A DNA stretch of 64,000 nt from Microbispora corallina (GTDB lineage: Bacteria; Actinomycetota; Actinomycetes; Streptosporangiales; Streptosporangiaceae). The position numbers were made by a program, and so were the translations under genes. The stretch lies in NCBI RefSeq assembly GCF_016863035.1, contig NZ_BOOC01000008.1, forward strand, positions 1-64,000. The letters run 5' to 3'. A model generated the notes under the pieces. It was given only the letters and a program-made list of their open reading frames with translations, was not told the origin of the DNA and did not search any database. Positions 25,924 through 34,587 of this stretch are shown here, piece by piece (position 1 is the first letter of the stretch; each line of letters begins with the position of its first letter).

Positions 25924-26061
25924 GTCTCCACGCTAGCGGGGCGAATGGCCGTGTCGAAAGGCGGCCCGGGGCGGACCGGCACCTGTGGGCGCCGATGCCG
26001 CCGCCTCGTGCGAGCCGTGGACACGGCCTGGACGGACCGCAGGCGCCAGGGCTGAGACGGA

Positions 26062-26877
26062 TCACCTGCCCTGGTAGACAGGGGGGCGTTTCTCCCGGAA
26101 GGCGAGGGCGCCCTCCTTGGCGTCCTCCGAGCCGATGACGGGCCAGCCGATGGCGTCGGAGACCTTGAGGGCCTCGTCCTCGGGCATGCCGAGCGTCTCC
26201 CGGTAGGTGCGCAGGATCGCCTGGACGGCGAGGGGGCCGCAGGCCGCCACCTGGCCGGCGATCTCGCGCGCGGCGGCGAGGGCCTCGCCGTCCGGAACGA
26301 CCCGGTTCACCAGGCCCATGGCGAGCGCCTCCCGCGCCGTGATCGCCCGCCCGGTCAGCAGGACGTCCATCGCGAACGCGTACGGGATCTGGCGGGGGAG
26401 CCGGACGGCGCTGCCGCCCATGGGGAACAGGGCGCGCCTGGCCTCGAACAGCCCGAGCGTCGCGCTCTCGGCGACGACGCGCAGGTCGGTCCCGACGAGC
26501 AGCTCGGTGCCGCCGGCCACGGCGTAGCCCTCGACGGCGCACACGATCGGCTTGGCGGGCAGCGCCTCGCTGTCGCGCAGCAGGCCCTTCCAGTGGTAGT
26601 CGGGGATCTCGGCGGCGCGCCGCCGGACGCGCTCGTCGTCCGAGGGCCTGCCCATCGCCTTGAGGTCGGCCCCGGCGCAGAACGTGCCGCCCGCCCCGGT
26701 CAGGATTCCGACCCGCACCTCCGGCTCGTCCGAGATGTACCGCCAGGCGTCGGCGAGGCCGACGAGCATGTCGGTCGACAGCGCGTTCCTGGCCTCCTGC
26801 CGGTCCATCGTGACGACGACCACGTGGCCGTCGCGCTCGACACGGCAGTGCGGGGTGCTGATCGGCAGGAGCTCCAC
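26062..26877 (-). CDS. Crotonase-family enoyl-CoA hydratase, EchA19-like
   Basis: A 271-residue crotonase. The oxyanion-hole segments are ILTGAGGTFCAGADLKAM and AVEGYAVAGGTELLVGTDLRV, and SLYPMGGS-like FPMGGSAVRLPRQIPYAFA follows. C-terminal PPVYQGR resembles the EKRAPNFQNR end of mycobacterial EchA19 (Rv3516), which hydrates steroid enoyl-CoAs and is divergent from fadD19. GTG at 26877 follows GGAGGGAC, and a longer frame to 27153 runs through the operator region. Divergent transcription from the FadD gene with palindromes between repeats the sterol-regulon arrangement. Steroid specificity is inference from similarity and context. Confidence 0.85.
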   Translation of the reverse strand: MELLPISTPHCRVERDGHVVVVTMDRQEARNALSTDMLVGLADAWRYISDEPEVRVGILTGAGGTFCAGADLKAMGRPSDDERVRRRAAEIPDYHWKGLLRDSEALPAKPIVCAVEGYAVAGGTELLVGTDLRVVAESATLGLFEARRALFPMGGSAVRLPRQIPYAFAMDVLLTGRAITAREALAMGLVNRVVPDGEALAAAREIAGQVAACGPLAVQAILRTYRETLGMPEDEALKVSDAIGWPVIGSEDAKEGALAFREKRPPVYQGR

Positions 26878-26896
26878 GGGCGTCCCTCCAGTGTTG

Positions 26897-26910
26897 ACCA
26901 AGCGCTTGTC
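26897..26910. promoter_or_regulatory. KstR2-like TetR operator, one mismatch
   Basis: ACCAAGCGCTTGTC matches the KstR2 consensus ANCAAGNNCTTGNT except for the last base. It is 20 bases before the EchA19-like start codon, a repressing position for that gene. Other TetR-family acyl-CoA regulators use similar palindromes. Confidence 0.55.
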
Positions 26911-26997
26911 CGAGCCGGATGATAGCGCGTTCCACCCCGTTCGGAACGGCGGTCCCGGCGCCGCCGGGCGGGGCGGGGACGACGGCGCGACGTGCGT

Positions 26998-27011
26998 ATC
27001 AAGCGCTTGTT
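26998..27011. promoter_or_regulatory. Exact KstR2-type operator
   Basis: ATCAAGCGCTTGTT matches every fixed base of ANCAAGNNCTTGNT. It shares the core CAAGCGCTTG with the box 101 bases away. It is centrally placed between the divergent acyl-CoA genes. Confidence 0.65.
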
Positions 27012-27215
27012 CGGCTCGGGTCTCCGGGTTAGTCTGCCCGCAAGAACTAGAACCGATTCTCGTCCGAGTCGTCGCGTATTGCCAGGGCTTGTCAGCGAGG
27101 TGCCCGCGTGTTTCACTCCGGGCCCGGACACGAACGGCGAGGCGTGGCGGCACCGGTGGACCGGTGATCTCGGCGGCGAGCGGAGATCGCGGTATACGAA
27201 CAAGGGAGCTGGCGT

Positions 27216-28766
27216 ATGGGCTCGCTGGGTTTCTGGAGGCTCGCCCAGGCCGACCCGGAGTGGGTGGCCGCGGTCGACCCCGACGGCGCCGAGCACCGGG
27301 CGGGAGAGCTGCTCGCGAGGGCCAACCGGCTGGTGCACGGGCTGCGTGAGCTGGGCCTGCGGCCCGGCGACGGCATCTGCGGCCTGGTCCCGAACGGCAC
27401 CGACGGGCTGGCGCTGTACCTCGCGGCCCTCCAGGCGGGGTGGTACTACACGCCGATCAACTGGCACCTGACGGGCCCCGAGATCGGCTACGTCGTGGCC
27501 GACAGCGAGGCCAGGGCGTACTTCGTCCACGAGCGGTACGCCGTGGAGGGCGCGCGCGGCGCGCGGGAGTCGGGCATCTCCCCGGACCGGCTGTTCTCGT
27601 TCGGCTCGATCGAGGGCTTCCGGCCGGTCGCCGAGCTGACGGACGGTCAGCCGGACGACCTGCCGGCGGACCGCACGGCCGGGGCCACCATGCACTACAC
27701 CTCGGGCACGACCGGACGCCCCAAGGGGGTCAGGCGCCCGCTCACCGGACTCGACCCGGACGACTCGGCCGAGTTCATGACGGCCCTGCTGGCGATGTTC
27801 GGCATCACGCCCGGGCCGCCGAACGCGCACCTCGTCACCTCGCCCTGCTACCACACAGCGGTGACGCAGTTCGGCGGTACGGCCCTGCACATGGGACACA
27901 CGCTCGTCTACATGGACAAGTGGGACGCGGAGGAGACGCTGCGCCTGTGCGAGCGCCATCGGGTGACCAACTCCCACATGGTGCCCACCCACTTCAAGCG
28001 GCTGCTGGCGCTGCCCGAGGACGTCCGGCGGCGGTACGACCTGTCGTCGCTGCGGTGGATGATCCACGCCGCCGCGCCCTGCCCGGTGCCGGTCAAGCAG
28101 CAGATGCTCGAGTGGTGGGGCGACGTGATCTACGAGTACTACGCCGCCACCGAGGGCGGCGGCACGATCGCCACCCCCGAGGACTGGAAGAAGCACCCCG
28201 GGACGGTGGGCAAGGCGTGGCCCATCAGCGAACTGCTGATCGTGGACGACGACGCGAACGAGGTGCCGACGGGGACCCCGGGCACGATCTACATGAAGAT
28301 GGCCGGACTCGGCTTCGAGTACAAGGGCGACCCGGCCAAGACCGCGGCCAACCGGCTGCGCGACCACTTCACCGTCGGCGACGTGGGCTACCTGGACGAG
28401 GACGGGTTCCTGTTCCTCTGCGACCGCAAGGCCGACATGATCATCTCGGGCGGGACGAACATCTACCCCGCCGAGATCGAGAACGAGCTGCTCATCCATC
28501 CCAAGATCGCGGACGTGGCCGTCTTCGGCGTCCCGGACGACGAGTGGGGCGAGCAGATCAAGGCGGTCGTCGAGCCCGCGCCGGGCGTCGCCCCGGGGCC
28601 CGCGCTCGCCGAGGAGATCCTCCACTCACTCGAGGGCCGCCTCTCGAGGATGAAGTGGCCCAAGACCATCGACTTCATCGAGGAGATGCCGCGCGAGCCG
28701 AACGGCAAGCTCCTCAAACGCAAGCTCCGCGACCCGTACTGGGAGGGCAGGGACCGTGCCATCTGA
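27216..28766 (+). CDS. Acyl-CoA synthetase (AMP-forming, FadD type)
   Basis: A 516-residue ANL-superfamily ligase that activates a carboxylic acid through acyl-AMP to acyl-CoA. Motifs: the P-loop MHYTSGTTGRPKGVRRP, the aromatic/acceptor motif YEYYAATEGGG, the hinge region VGDVGYLDEDGFLFLCDR, and the C-terminal catalytic Lys in EPNGKLLKRKLRDPYW. The start follows AAGGGAG. Its stop overlaps the DUF35 start, so it is translationally coupled. It leads a five-gene operon that includes a second ligase. The substrate is unknown; sterol side chain or another branched acid is likely from context. Confidence 0.9.
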   Translation: MGSLGFWRLAQADPEWVAAVDPDGAEHRAGELLARANRLVHGLRELGLRPGDGICGLVPNGTDGLALYLAALQAGWYYTPINWHLTGPEIGYVVADSEARAYFVHERYAVEGARGARESGISPDRLFSFGSIEGFRPVAELTDGQPDDLPADRTAGATMHYTSGTTGRPKGVRRPLTGLDPDDSAEFMTALLAMFGITPGPPNAHLVTSPCYHTAVTQFGGTALHMGHTLVYMDKWDAEETLRLCERHRVTNSHMVPTHFKRLLALPEDVRRRYDLSSLRWMIHAAAPCPVPVKQQMLEWWGDVIYEYYAATEGGGTIATPEDWKKHPGTVGKAWPISELLIVDDDANEVPTGTPGTIYMKMAGLGFEYKGDPAKTAANRLRDHFTVGDVGYLDEDGFLFLCDRKADMIISGGTNIYPAEIENELLIHPKIADVAVFGVPDDEWGEQIKAVVEPAPGVAPGPALAEEILHSLEGRLSRMKWPKTIDFIEEMPREPNGKLLKRKLRDPYWEGRDRAI

Positions 28767-29673
28767 GGACCTGGCGGCCACCCATGTTCTGGAGTTCCCC
28801 GGCGGCTACACCCGTACGACCGGACCGGTCATCGGCCGGTTCCTGACCGAGCTGCGCGACCGGCGGCTCGTCGGGGTCCGCACGGCCGGCGGCCGGGTGC
28901 TGGTCCCGCCGCTGGAGTACGACCCGGACACCGGCGAGCCGGTCACGGACGAGTACGTCGAGGTGGGGCCGGCGGGGACGGTGGAGTCGTGGGCGTGGGT
29001 GAGCTCGCCGCGGCCCGGCCACCCGCTCGACCGGCCGTTCGCCTGGGCGCTCATCCGGCTGGACGGCGCCGACACGGCCCTCGTGCACGCGGTCGACGCC
29101 GGCGATCCCAAGGCCGTGCAGCCGGGCATGCGGGTGCGGCCGCGCTGGCGGGCCGAGACGTCCGGGCACATCACGGACATCGCGTGCTTCCAGCCGGAGG
29201 TGACGCGGATCGTCGCACCGGTGCGCGCCGAGTACCGCGTGACGCCGGGCAAGGCGCTCACGCGGTTCCTGGAGGGCGTCCGCGACGGCGTGTTCCTCGG
29301 CGGCCGGTGCCCGCGCTGCGTCAAGGTCTACGTGCCGTACCGGATCTCCTGCCCGTCCTGCGGCACGCTGATCGACGAGGAGGTCCAGGTCGCCGACACC
29401 GGGACCATCACCACGTTCGCCATCAACAACCTGCCCGACCCCCGGGCCCCGCAGGTGCCGTTCGTGTCCGCGTACATCCTGCTCGACGGCGCCGACACGC
29501 CGATGATCGCGCTGGTGGGGGACGTGCCGGCGCAGGAGGTGCGGCAGGGCATGCGCGTGCGGGCCGTGTGGGCGCCGCCGGAGGAGCGGACGCTGTCGAT
29601 GGACAACGTCCGGTGGTTCGCGCCCACGGGGGAGCCCGACGCGGACCCGTCGGAGCTGGAAGGGGGCGCGTGA
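28756..29673 (+). CDS. Two-part OB-fold/Zn-ribbon protein (DUF35)
   Basis: A 305-residue protein with two OB-like halves. The first (about 12-130) lacks Cys. The second has the Zn-ribbon CPRC and CPSC (about residues 187-201) followed by the OB barrel DTGTITTFAINNLPDPRAPQVPF. DUF35 proteins form complexes with thiolase-fold aldolases/lipid-transfer proteins in sterol side-chain removal (ChsH2/Ltp2, Rv3521 with Ltp3/Ltp4). Here the next two genes encode such thiolase-fold proteins, the first overlapping in TGATG. GTG start lies within the end of the FadD gene. A scaffold or acyl-CoA channel role is inference. Confidence 0.85.
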   Translation: MPSEDLAATHVLEFPGGYTRTTGPVIGRFLTELRDRRLVGVRTAGGRVLVPPLEYDPDTGEPVTDEYVEVGPAGTVESWAWVSSPRPGHPLDRPFAWALIRLDGADTALVHAVDAGDPKAVQPGMRVRPRWRAETSGHITDIACFQPEVTRIVAPVRAEYRVTPGKALTRFLEGVRDGVFLGGRCPRCVKVYVPYRISCPSCGTLIDEEVQVADTGTITTFAINNLPDPRAPQVPFVSAYILLDGADTPMIALVGDVPAQEVRQGMRVRAVWAPPEERTLSMDNVRWFAPTGEPDADPSELEGGA

Positions 29674-30719
29674 TGCGGGACGTGGCGGTCGTCGCGTTCG
29701 CCCAGACCGTGCACACCGGGCACGACGCCGGGCAGAACGAGGCGGAGATGCTGCGGCCGGTGCTCGACGAGGTCAGGAGGGCGTCGGGGCTCGGCTCCTT
29801 CGGGTTCACCTGCTCGGGGTCGTGCGACTACCTCGCCGGGGCGCCGTTCTCGTTCGTGTCGGCCCTCGACGCGCTCGGCGCCTGGCCGCCGATCAGCGAG
29901 AGCCACGTCGAGATGGACGGCGCGTTCGCGCTGTACGAGGCGTGGGTGCGCCTCCAGCACGGCGACGTCGACTCGGCCCTGGTCTACGGCTTCGGCAAGT
30001 CGTCGATGACGGACGTCCGGGAGGTCATGACGCTGCAGCTCGACCCGTACTATCTCGCGCCGCTCGGGCTCGACCAGGTGTCGTTCGCGGCGCTGCAGGC
30101 GAGCGCGGCACGGTCGCGGGGGTCCGGCGCGGACCGGGCGGCGCTCGACGAGATCGTGCGGCGCAGCCGGGCCGACGGCCGGGCCAACCCGTACGCGCTG
30201 GACCTGCCCGACCCCTCAGGCGAGGAGGACGAGGTCGGGCCGCTGCGGCCGTACGACGTGGCGCCACCGACGGACGGCGCGGCGGCCGTGGTGCTCGCGG
30301 CGGGCGACCTGGCCAGGGAACTGGCCGAGCGGCCCGCCTGGATCACCGGGATCGCCCACCGGATCGAGCCCCACTACCTCGGCATGCGCGACCTGTCCCG
30401 CTCGGTCTCGGCGGCCGACGCCGCCCGCGCGGCCGGGGTCGGCAAGGGCCCGGTCGACGTGGCGGAGCTGCACACGCAGTTCAGCCACGAGGAGCCGATC
30501 CTGCGCGAGGCCCTCGGCCTGCCGGACGGCACCGTCGTCAACCCCTCGGGCGGCCCGCTCGCCGCCAACCCGATCATGGTTACCGGGCTGATCCGGGTGG
30601 GGGAGGCGGCGCGGCGGATCCTCGACGGGTCCGCGAACCGGGCCGTGGCCCACGCGACGTCCGGGCCGTGCCTCCAGCACAACCTCGTGGCCGTGCTCGA
30701 AGCTGTTGAGACGAGGTGA
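29673..30719 (+). CDS. Thiolase-fold protein (lipid-transfer/Ltp4-like)
   Basis: A 348-residue thiolase-superfamily protein, short for a classical thiolase. At the position of the nucleophilic Cys it reads ESHVEMDGAFALYEAW, with no Cys. C-terminal segments are VAELHTQFSHEEP, GGPLAANPIMVTGL and ATSGPCLQHN. Loss of the nucleophile is typical of the Ltp aldolases, which cleave beta-hydroxyacyl-CoA by retro-aldol chemistry together with DUF35 partners. ATG overlaps the DUF35 stop. It is four bases ahead of the next thiolase-fold gene. Assignment as aldolase rather than carrier is inference. Confidence 0.8.
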   Translation: MRDVAVVAFAQTVHTGHDAGQNEAEMLRPVLDEVRRASGLGSFGFTCSGSCDYLAGAPFSFVSALDALGAWPPISESHVEMDGAFALYEAWVRLQHGDVDSALVYGFGKSSMTDVREVMTLQLDPYYLAPLGLDQVSFAALQASAARSRGSGADRAALDEIVRRSRADGRANPYALDLPDPSGEEDEVGPLRPYDVAPPTDGAAAVVLAAGDLARELAERPAWITGIAHRIEPHYLGMRDLSRSVSAADAARAAGVGKGPVDVAELHTQFSHEEPILREALGLPDGTVVNPSGGPLAANPIMVTGLIRVGEAARRILDGSANRAVAHATSGPCLQHNLVAVLEAVETR

Positions 30720-30723
30720 CGAC

Positions 30724-31872
30724 GTGGGCAACCGCTGCGCAGTGATCGGCGTCGGCCAGACGCGCTACCAGACCAAGCGGCGCGACGTGTCCATCGCCGG
30801 GCTCGTCCGCGAGGCCGCCCTCCGGGCACTCGAGGACGCCGGCCTCACGTTCGCGGACATCGACGCCGTGGTCATCGGCAAGGCCCCCGACCTGTTCGAG
30901 GGCGTCATGATGCCCGAGGCGTACCTGGCGGACGCCCTCGGCGCGGCCGGCAAGCCGATGATGCGCGTCCACACGGCCGGCTCGGTCGGCGGGTCGACCG
31001 CGCTGGTCGGGGCGTCCCTCGTGCAGGGCGGCGTGCACGGGCGCGTGCTCGTGGTCGCCTTCGAGAAGCAGTCGGAGTCGAACGCCACCTGGGCGCTGTC
31101 CACGCACCTGCCGTTCAGCGCCTCGCTGGTCGTCGGGGCCGGCGGCTACTTCGCGCCGCACATCAGGGAGTACATGCGGCGGTCCGGCGCCCCCGATCAC
31201 ATCGGGACGCTCGTCGCGGTCAAGGACCGGCAGAACGCGCTGCGGAACCCCTACGCCCACCTGCGGATCCCCGGCATCAGCCGGGAGATGGTCGAGGCGA
31301 CGCCGATGCTCTGGGAGCCCATCCGCTACCTGGAGACCTGCCCGTCGTCGGACGGCGCCTGCGCGATCGTGCTCGCCGCCGAGGACAAGGTGACCGGCAC
31401 GCCCGCCTGGGTGCACGGCACCGCCATGCGGTCGGAGCCGATCTTCCGGGCCGGCCGCGACACCGTCAGCCCCCAGGCCGGCAAGGACTGCGCCGCCGAC
31501 GTGTACCGCCAGGCCGGGATCGCCGACCCCCGCAGGGACATCGACGTGGCCGAGGTCTACGTGCCGTTCTCCTGGTACGAGCCGATGTGGCTGGAGAACC
31601 TGGGCTTCGCCGCCGAGGGGGAGGGCTGGAAGCTCACCGAGGCCGGCTGCACCGCCCTCGACGGCGACATCCCCTGGAACGCCTCCGGGGGCGTGCTGTC
31701 CTCCAACCCCATCGGCGCGTCGGGGCTCATCAGGTTCGCCGAGGCCGCGCTCCAGGTGAGGGGCATGGCGGGCGAGCACCAGGTCGACGGGGCGCGGCTC
31801 GCGCTCGGTCACGCGTACGGCGGCGGGGCGCAGTTCTTCGCCATGTGGATCGTCGGAAGCCGCAAACCCTGA
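30724..31872 (+). CDS. Thiolase-fold protein (lipid-transfer/Ltp3-like)
   Basis: A 382-residue thiolase-superfamily member. N-terminal CAVIGVGQTRYQTKRRDVS and ALRALEDAGLTFADIDAVVI are typical of SCP-x/Ltp proteins. The nucleophile position reads VHTAGSVGGSTALVGASL, where Gly replaces Cys. The C-terminal loops are AEVYVPFSWYEPMWLENLG and GHAYGGGAQFFAMWIVG. With the preceding gene it could form a heteromeric aldolase as proposed for Ltp3/Ltp4. GTG at 30724 follows GAGGTGAC; an extension to 30706 lies in the upstream gene. Substrate specificity is unproven. Confidence 0.82.
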   Translation: MGNRCAVIGVGQTRYQTKRRDVSIAGLVREAALRALEDAGLTFADIDAVVIGKAPDLFEGVMMPEAYLADALGAAGKPMMRVHTAGSVGGSTALVGASLVQGGVHGRVLVVAFEKQSESNATWALSTHLPFSASLVVGAGGYFAPHIREYMRRSGAPDHIGTLVAVKDRQNALRNPYAHLRIPGISREMVEATPMLWEPIRYLETCPSSDGACAIVLAAEDKVTGTPAWVHGTAMRSEPIFRAGRDTVSPQAGKDCAADVYRQAGIADPRRDIDVAEVYVPFSWYEPMWLENLGFAAEGEGWKLTEAGCTALDGDIPWNASGGVLSSNPIGASGLIRFAEAALQVRGMAGEHQVDGARLALGHAYGGGAQFFAMWIVGSRKP

Positions 31873-31890
31873 CCGCGGGAGGTCCGCCGG

Positions 31891-33474
31891 ATGGAGTTCA
31901 ACCACGCCGACCTGTTCGAGGGGCTCGCGGACGCCATCGGGGACCGCGTGGCGGTCGTCTGCGGCGACGGCCGCCTCACCTACGCGGCCCTGGACGCCGA
32001 GGCCAACCGCCTCGCCCACCACCTGCGGGACCGGGGGGTGGGCCCCGGGACCCACGTGGGCATCCAGCTCTACAACGGGCTGGAGTACGTCACCGCCCTG
32101 CTGGCCGCGCTCAAGCTGCGGGCCGTGCCGATCAACGTGAACTACCGGTACGTCGAGGCGGAGCTCGGCTACCTCTACCGCGACTCCGACATCGCCGTCC
32201 TGCTGTTCGACGTGGAGTTCGACGAGCGGGTCGCCCATGTGGCGCCGGACGCTCCCGCCCTCCGCCACCTCATCGCCGTCGGCGGCGACTCCGCCGTCCC
32301 GGGGGCCGTGCCGTACGGCGAGGCCCTGGCCGGCGCGTCCGACGCCAGGGACTTCCCCGAGAGGTCAGGCGACGACGTGTACGTCATCTACACGGGCGGC
32401 ACCACCGGCATGCCCAAGGGTGTGATGTGGCACTCGGAGGACCTGTTCATGGCCTTCGGCGGCGGCAACCCGTACGGCGACCCGCTGGAGACGCCGCGGG
32501 CCGTGATCGACCAGGCGTCCGCCGCGGCGCCGATGGTCATGATGACGGCCGCCCCGCTCATGCACGGCGCGGCCCAGATGGGCACGTTCATCGCCTGGTG
32601 GATGGGCGGCACCATGGTCTACGTCCGCAAGTTCAGCGCGGCCGACGTGCTCCGGGCGGTTGAGCGCGAGCGGGTCGTCTCGCTCACCGTCACCGGCGAC
32701 GCCATGGCGCGCCCGCTCGCGGACGAGATCGCCGCCGGGTCGTACGACCTGTCCTCGCTGGTCGTCGTGGGCTCGACCGGGGCGATCCTCACCGGGTCGG
32801 TCCGCGACCGGCTGGAGGAGCTGCTGCCGGGCCGGATGATCCTGGACAACTTCGGCTCGACCGAGTCGGGCTACACGGCCTCCGGGGTGTCGGGGTCGTC
32901 TCCCGAGTCGGGGCTGAAGTACCGGCCGCACGCCCACGCGTCGATCGCCGTGCTCGACCACAGGCTCGAACCCGTGAAGCCGGGCTCGGGCGAGCTGGGG
33001 ACGGTCGCGAAGGCGGGCCGGATCGCGTTCGCCTACTACAACGACCCGGTGAAGACGGCCGAGACGTTCGTCACCGACGCGGAGGGCACCCGCTGGCTGC
33101 TCACCGGAGACCTCGCCATGGTCGAGGAGGACGGCACGATCCGGGTCTTCGGGCGCGGCTCGCAGTGCATCAACACCGGCGGGGAGAAGGTGTTCCCCGA
33201 GGAGGTCGAGGCCGTGCTCAAGGGCCATCCGGCCGTGTTCGACGCCGTGGTCACGGGCGTGCCGGACGATCGGTGGGGGTTCCGGGTGGCGGCCGTGATC
33301 CAGCCGTACGACGGGATCGTGCCCAGCCGGGAGGAGCTGGACGCGCACTGCCGGGCCCGGCTGTCGGGCTACAAGGTGCCCCGGACGTACGCGTTCGTGG
33401 ACGAGATGGTCCGCTCCCCGGCGGGGAAGGCCGACTACCGCTGGGCCAGGGAGGTGGCCGGCTCCGCCCCCTGA
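31891..33474 (+). CDS. Acyl-CoA synthetase, FadD19-like
   Basis: A 527-residue ANL ligase. It aligns by eye with mycobacterial FadD19 (steroid side-chain CoA ligase) through MEFNHADLFEGLADAIGDRV, INVNYRYVEAELGYLYRDSD, DFPERSGDDVYVIYTGGTTG, PKGVMWHSEDLF and GDAMARPLADEI. The second half has FGSTESGYTASG, LLTGDLAMVEEDGTI and the catalytic Lys in SPAGKADYRWAREV. The start follows GCGGGAGG. It is the last gene of the operon 27216-33474. Activation of a C24/C26 sterol acid is a strong but untested inference. Confidence 0.87.
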   Translation: MEFNHADLFEGLADAIGDRVAVVCGDGRLTYAALDAEANRLAHHLRDRGVGPGTHVGIQLYNGLEYVTALLAALKLRAVPINVNYRYVEAELGYLYRDSDIAVLLFDVEFDERVAHVAPDAPALRHLIAVGGDSAVPGAVPYGEALAGASDARDFPERSGDDVYVIYTGGTTGMPKGVMWHSEDLFMAFGGGNPYGDPLETPRAVIDQASAAAPMVMMTAAPLMHGAAQMGTFIAWWMGGTMVYVRKFSAADVLRAVERERVVSLTVTGDAMARPLADEIAAGSYDLSSLVVVGSTGAILTGSVRDRLEELLPGRMILDNFGSTESGYTASGVSGSSPESGLKYRPHAHASIAVLDHRLEPVKPGSGELGTVAKAGRIAFAYYNDPVKTAETFVTDAEGTRWLLTGDLAMVEEDGTIRVFGRGSQCINTGGEKVFPEEVEAVLKGHPAVFDAVVTGVPDDRWGFRVAAVIQPYDGIVPSREELDAHCRARLSGYKVPRTYAFVDEMVRSPAGKADYRWAREVAGSAP

Positions 33475-33541
33475 GCTCGCGGTTTCGGCCGCCTCCCGGC
33501 GGGTAAGCGGCCCGGACAGCGACGCGGGGGAGGGGAGCGTC

Positions 33542-34477
33542 ATGACCACTCCGACTCTCGAGACGAGGGCCCGCCCCCGTCACCCCTGGCGCCGGGTCTT
33601 CTCCACCGGCCTCGTGCTGTGGGTGCTGACCGTGATGATCACGTTCTGGACCGGCAACCCCAACCTGATCCCGACGCTGGTGCTGCTGGGCAGCTTCCTG
33701 GTGCCGGTGACGTTCGTGGTGTGGGCCTTCGAGCGCAGCGACACGGGCGAGCTCACCCCGACGCTGGTGTTCTCCACGTTCCTCACCGGCGGCGTGCTCG
33801 GCGTGCTGGCCGCCTCGGTCCTGGAGAGCTACCTGCTCCATCCGTCGCCCTGGCTGTTCCTCGGCGTCGGCCTGATCGAGGAGGCCGTGAAGCTGGCCGC
33901 CCTGGCCTTCCTCACCCGGCACCTCGCCGACAAGTCCGTGCGGGACGGCATGATCCTCGGCGCGGCGGTCGGGTTCGGGTTCGCCGCCTTCGAGTCCGCC
34001 GGCTACGCCTTCACCGCGCTGTTCACCGAGCACGGGCTCTCGCTCATGCAGGTCGTGCAGACCGAGCTGCTGCGCAGCCTCCTGTCGCCCCTCGGGCACG
34101 GCCTGTGGACGGCGATCCTGGGCGGCGTGCTCTTCCGCGCGAGCGGCCGCCACCACTTCACGCTGACGTACCGGCTGCTGCTGGCCTATCTCGGCGTCTC
34201 GCTGCTGCACGCCCTGTGGGACTCGATGCACTCCATCGCGGTGCTCGTCACCCTCCTGCTCACCGGGACGCCGGCGCAGTTCCGCCTGCTGGAGCTGGGC
34301 TGGATGCCCCGCCCGACGGCCGAGCAGGCCGACCTGTTCACGATCCTGTCCTGGGGCGGCCTGGCGGTCGTCTCCGTGATCGGCCTGCTCTGGCTGCTGG
34401 GACTGTGGCGCTCCGCCCGCCGCCGGCCCTACGTCCCCCCGCCCGGGTGGCGGATCTCCACCCCTCGCACCCGCTGA
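33542..34477 (+). CDS. PrsW-family intramembrane metalloprotease
   Basis: A 311-residue membrane protein with about eight helices. PrsW hallmarks are GLIEEAVKLAALAFL (Glu-Glu with a Lys four residues later), GFGFAAFESAGYAF, LLSPLGHGLWTAI and SLLHALWDSM, which supply putative metal-binding Glu and His residues inside the membrane. The family includes B. subtilis PrsW, which cleaves anti-sigma factor RsiW. No anti-sigma gene is adjacent, so the target is unknown. ATG follows GGGGAGGGGAG. It appears monocistronic after the acyl-CoA operon. Confidence 0.88.
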   Translation: MTTPTLETRARPRHPWRRVFSTGLVLWVLTVMITFWTGNPNLIPTLVLLGSFLVPVTFVVWAFERSDTGELTPTLVFSTFLTGGVLGVLAASVLESYLLHPSPWLFLGVGLIEEAVKLAALAFLTRHLADKSVRDGMILGAAVGFGFAAFESAGYAFTALFTEHGLSLMQVVQTELLRSLLSPLGHGLWTAILGGVLFRASGRHHFTLTYRLLLAYLGVSLLHALWDSMHSIAVLVTLLLTGTPAQFRLLELGWMPRPTAEQADLFTILSWGGLAVVSVIGLLWLLGLWRSARRRPYVPPPGWRISTPRTR

Positions 34478-34517
34478 GGAACCGCGCGGTTCGGGCCCGG
34501 GCGTTCCGCGGTCCCTG

Positions 34518-34567
34518 CTGAGTTGCCATTTCCAACTCAGGTGGTCTAGGTTGTGAATACCTATTCA
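34518..34567. promoter_or_regulatory. Two palindromes upstream of the SDR gene
   Basis: The first is CTGAGTTG/CAACTCAG (34518-34525 and 34533-34540), 8-base arms with a 7-base spacer. The second is TGAATACCTATTCA (34554-34567), a perfect 14-base palindrome 20 bases before the start codon. The second is well placed as an operator. The first could be an operator or the terminator of the PrsW gene. Confidence 0.55.
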
Positions 34568-34587
34568 GGGGTTCGAGGGAGTGGAAC

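Larger units (their letters stand above)
26878..27215. other. Divergent intergenic region, 338 bases
   Basis: Contains no convincing gene. It holds two KstR2-type palindromes (26897-26910 and 26998-27011) and CTAGAACCGATTCT (27047-27060), whose TAGAAC half resembles a KstR box. The ribosome site AAGGGAG of the downstream FadD gene lies near the right edge. Confidence 0.7.

Noticed and set aside
27048..27061. KstR operator upstream of the FadD gene
   Set aside because: TAGAACCGATTCTC matches only 6 of 8 fixed bases (ATT instead of GTT and C at the end), so it is mentioned as part of the gap but not called as a site.
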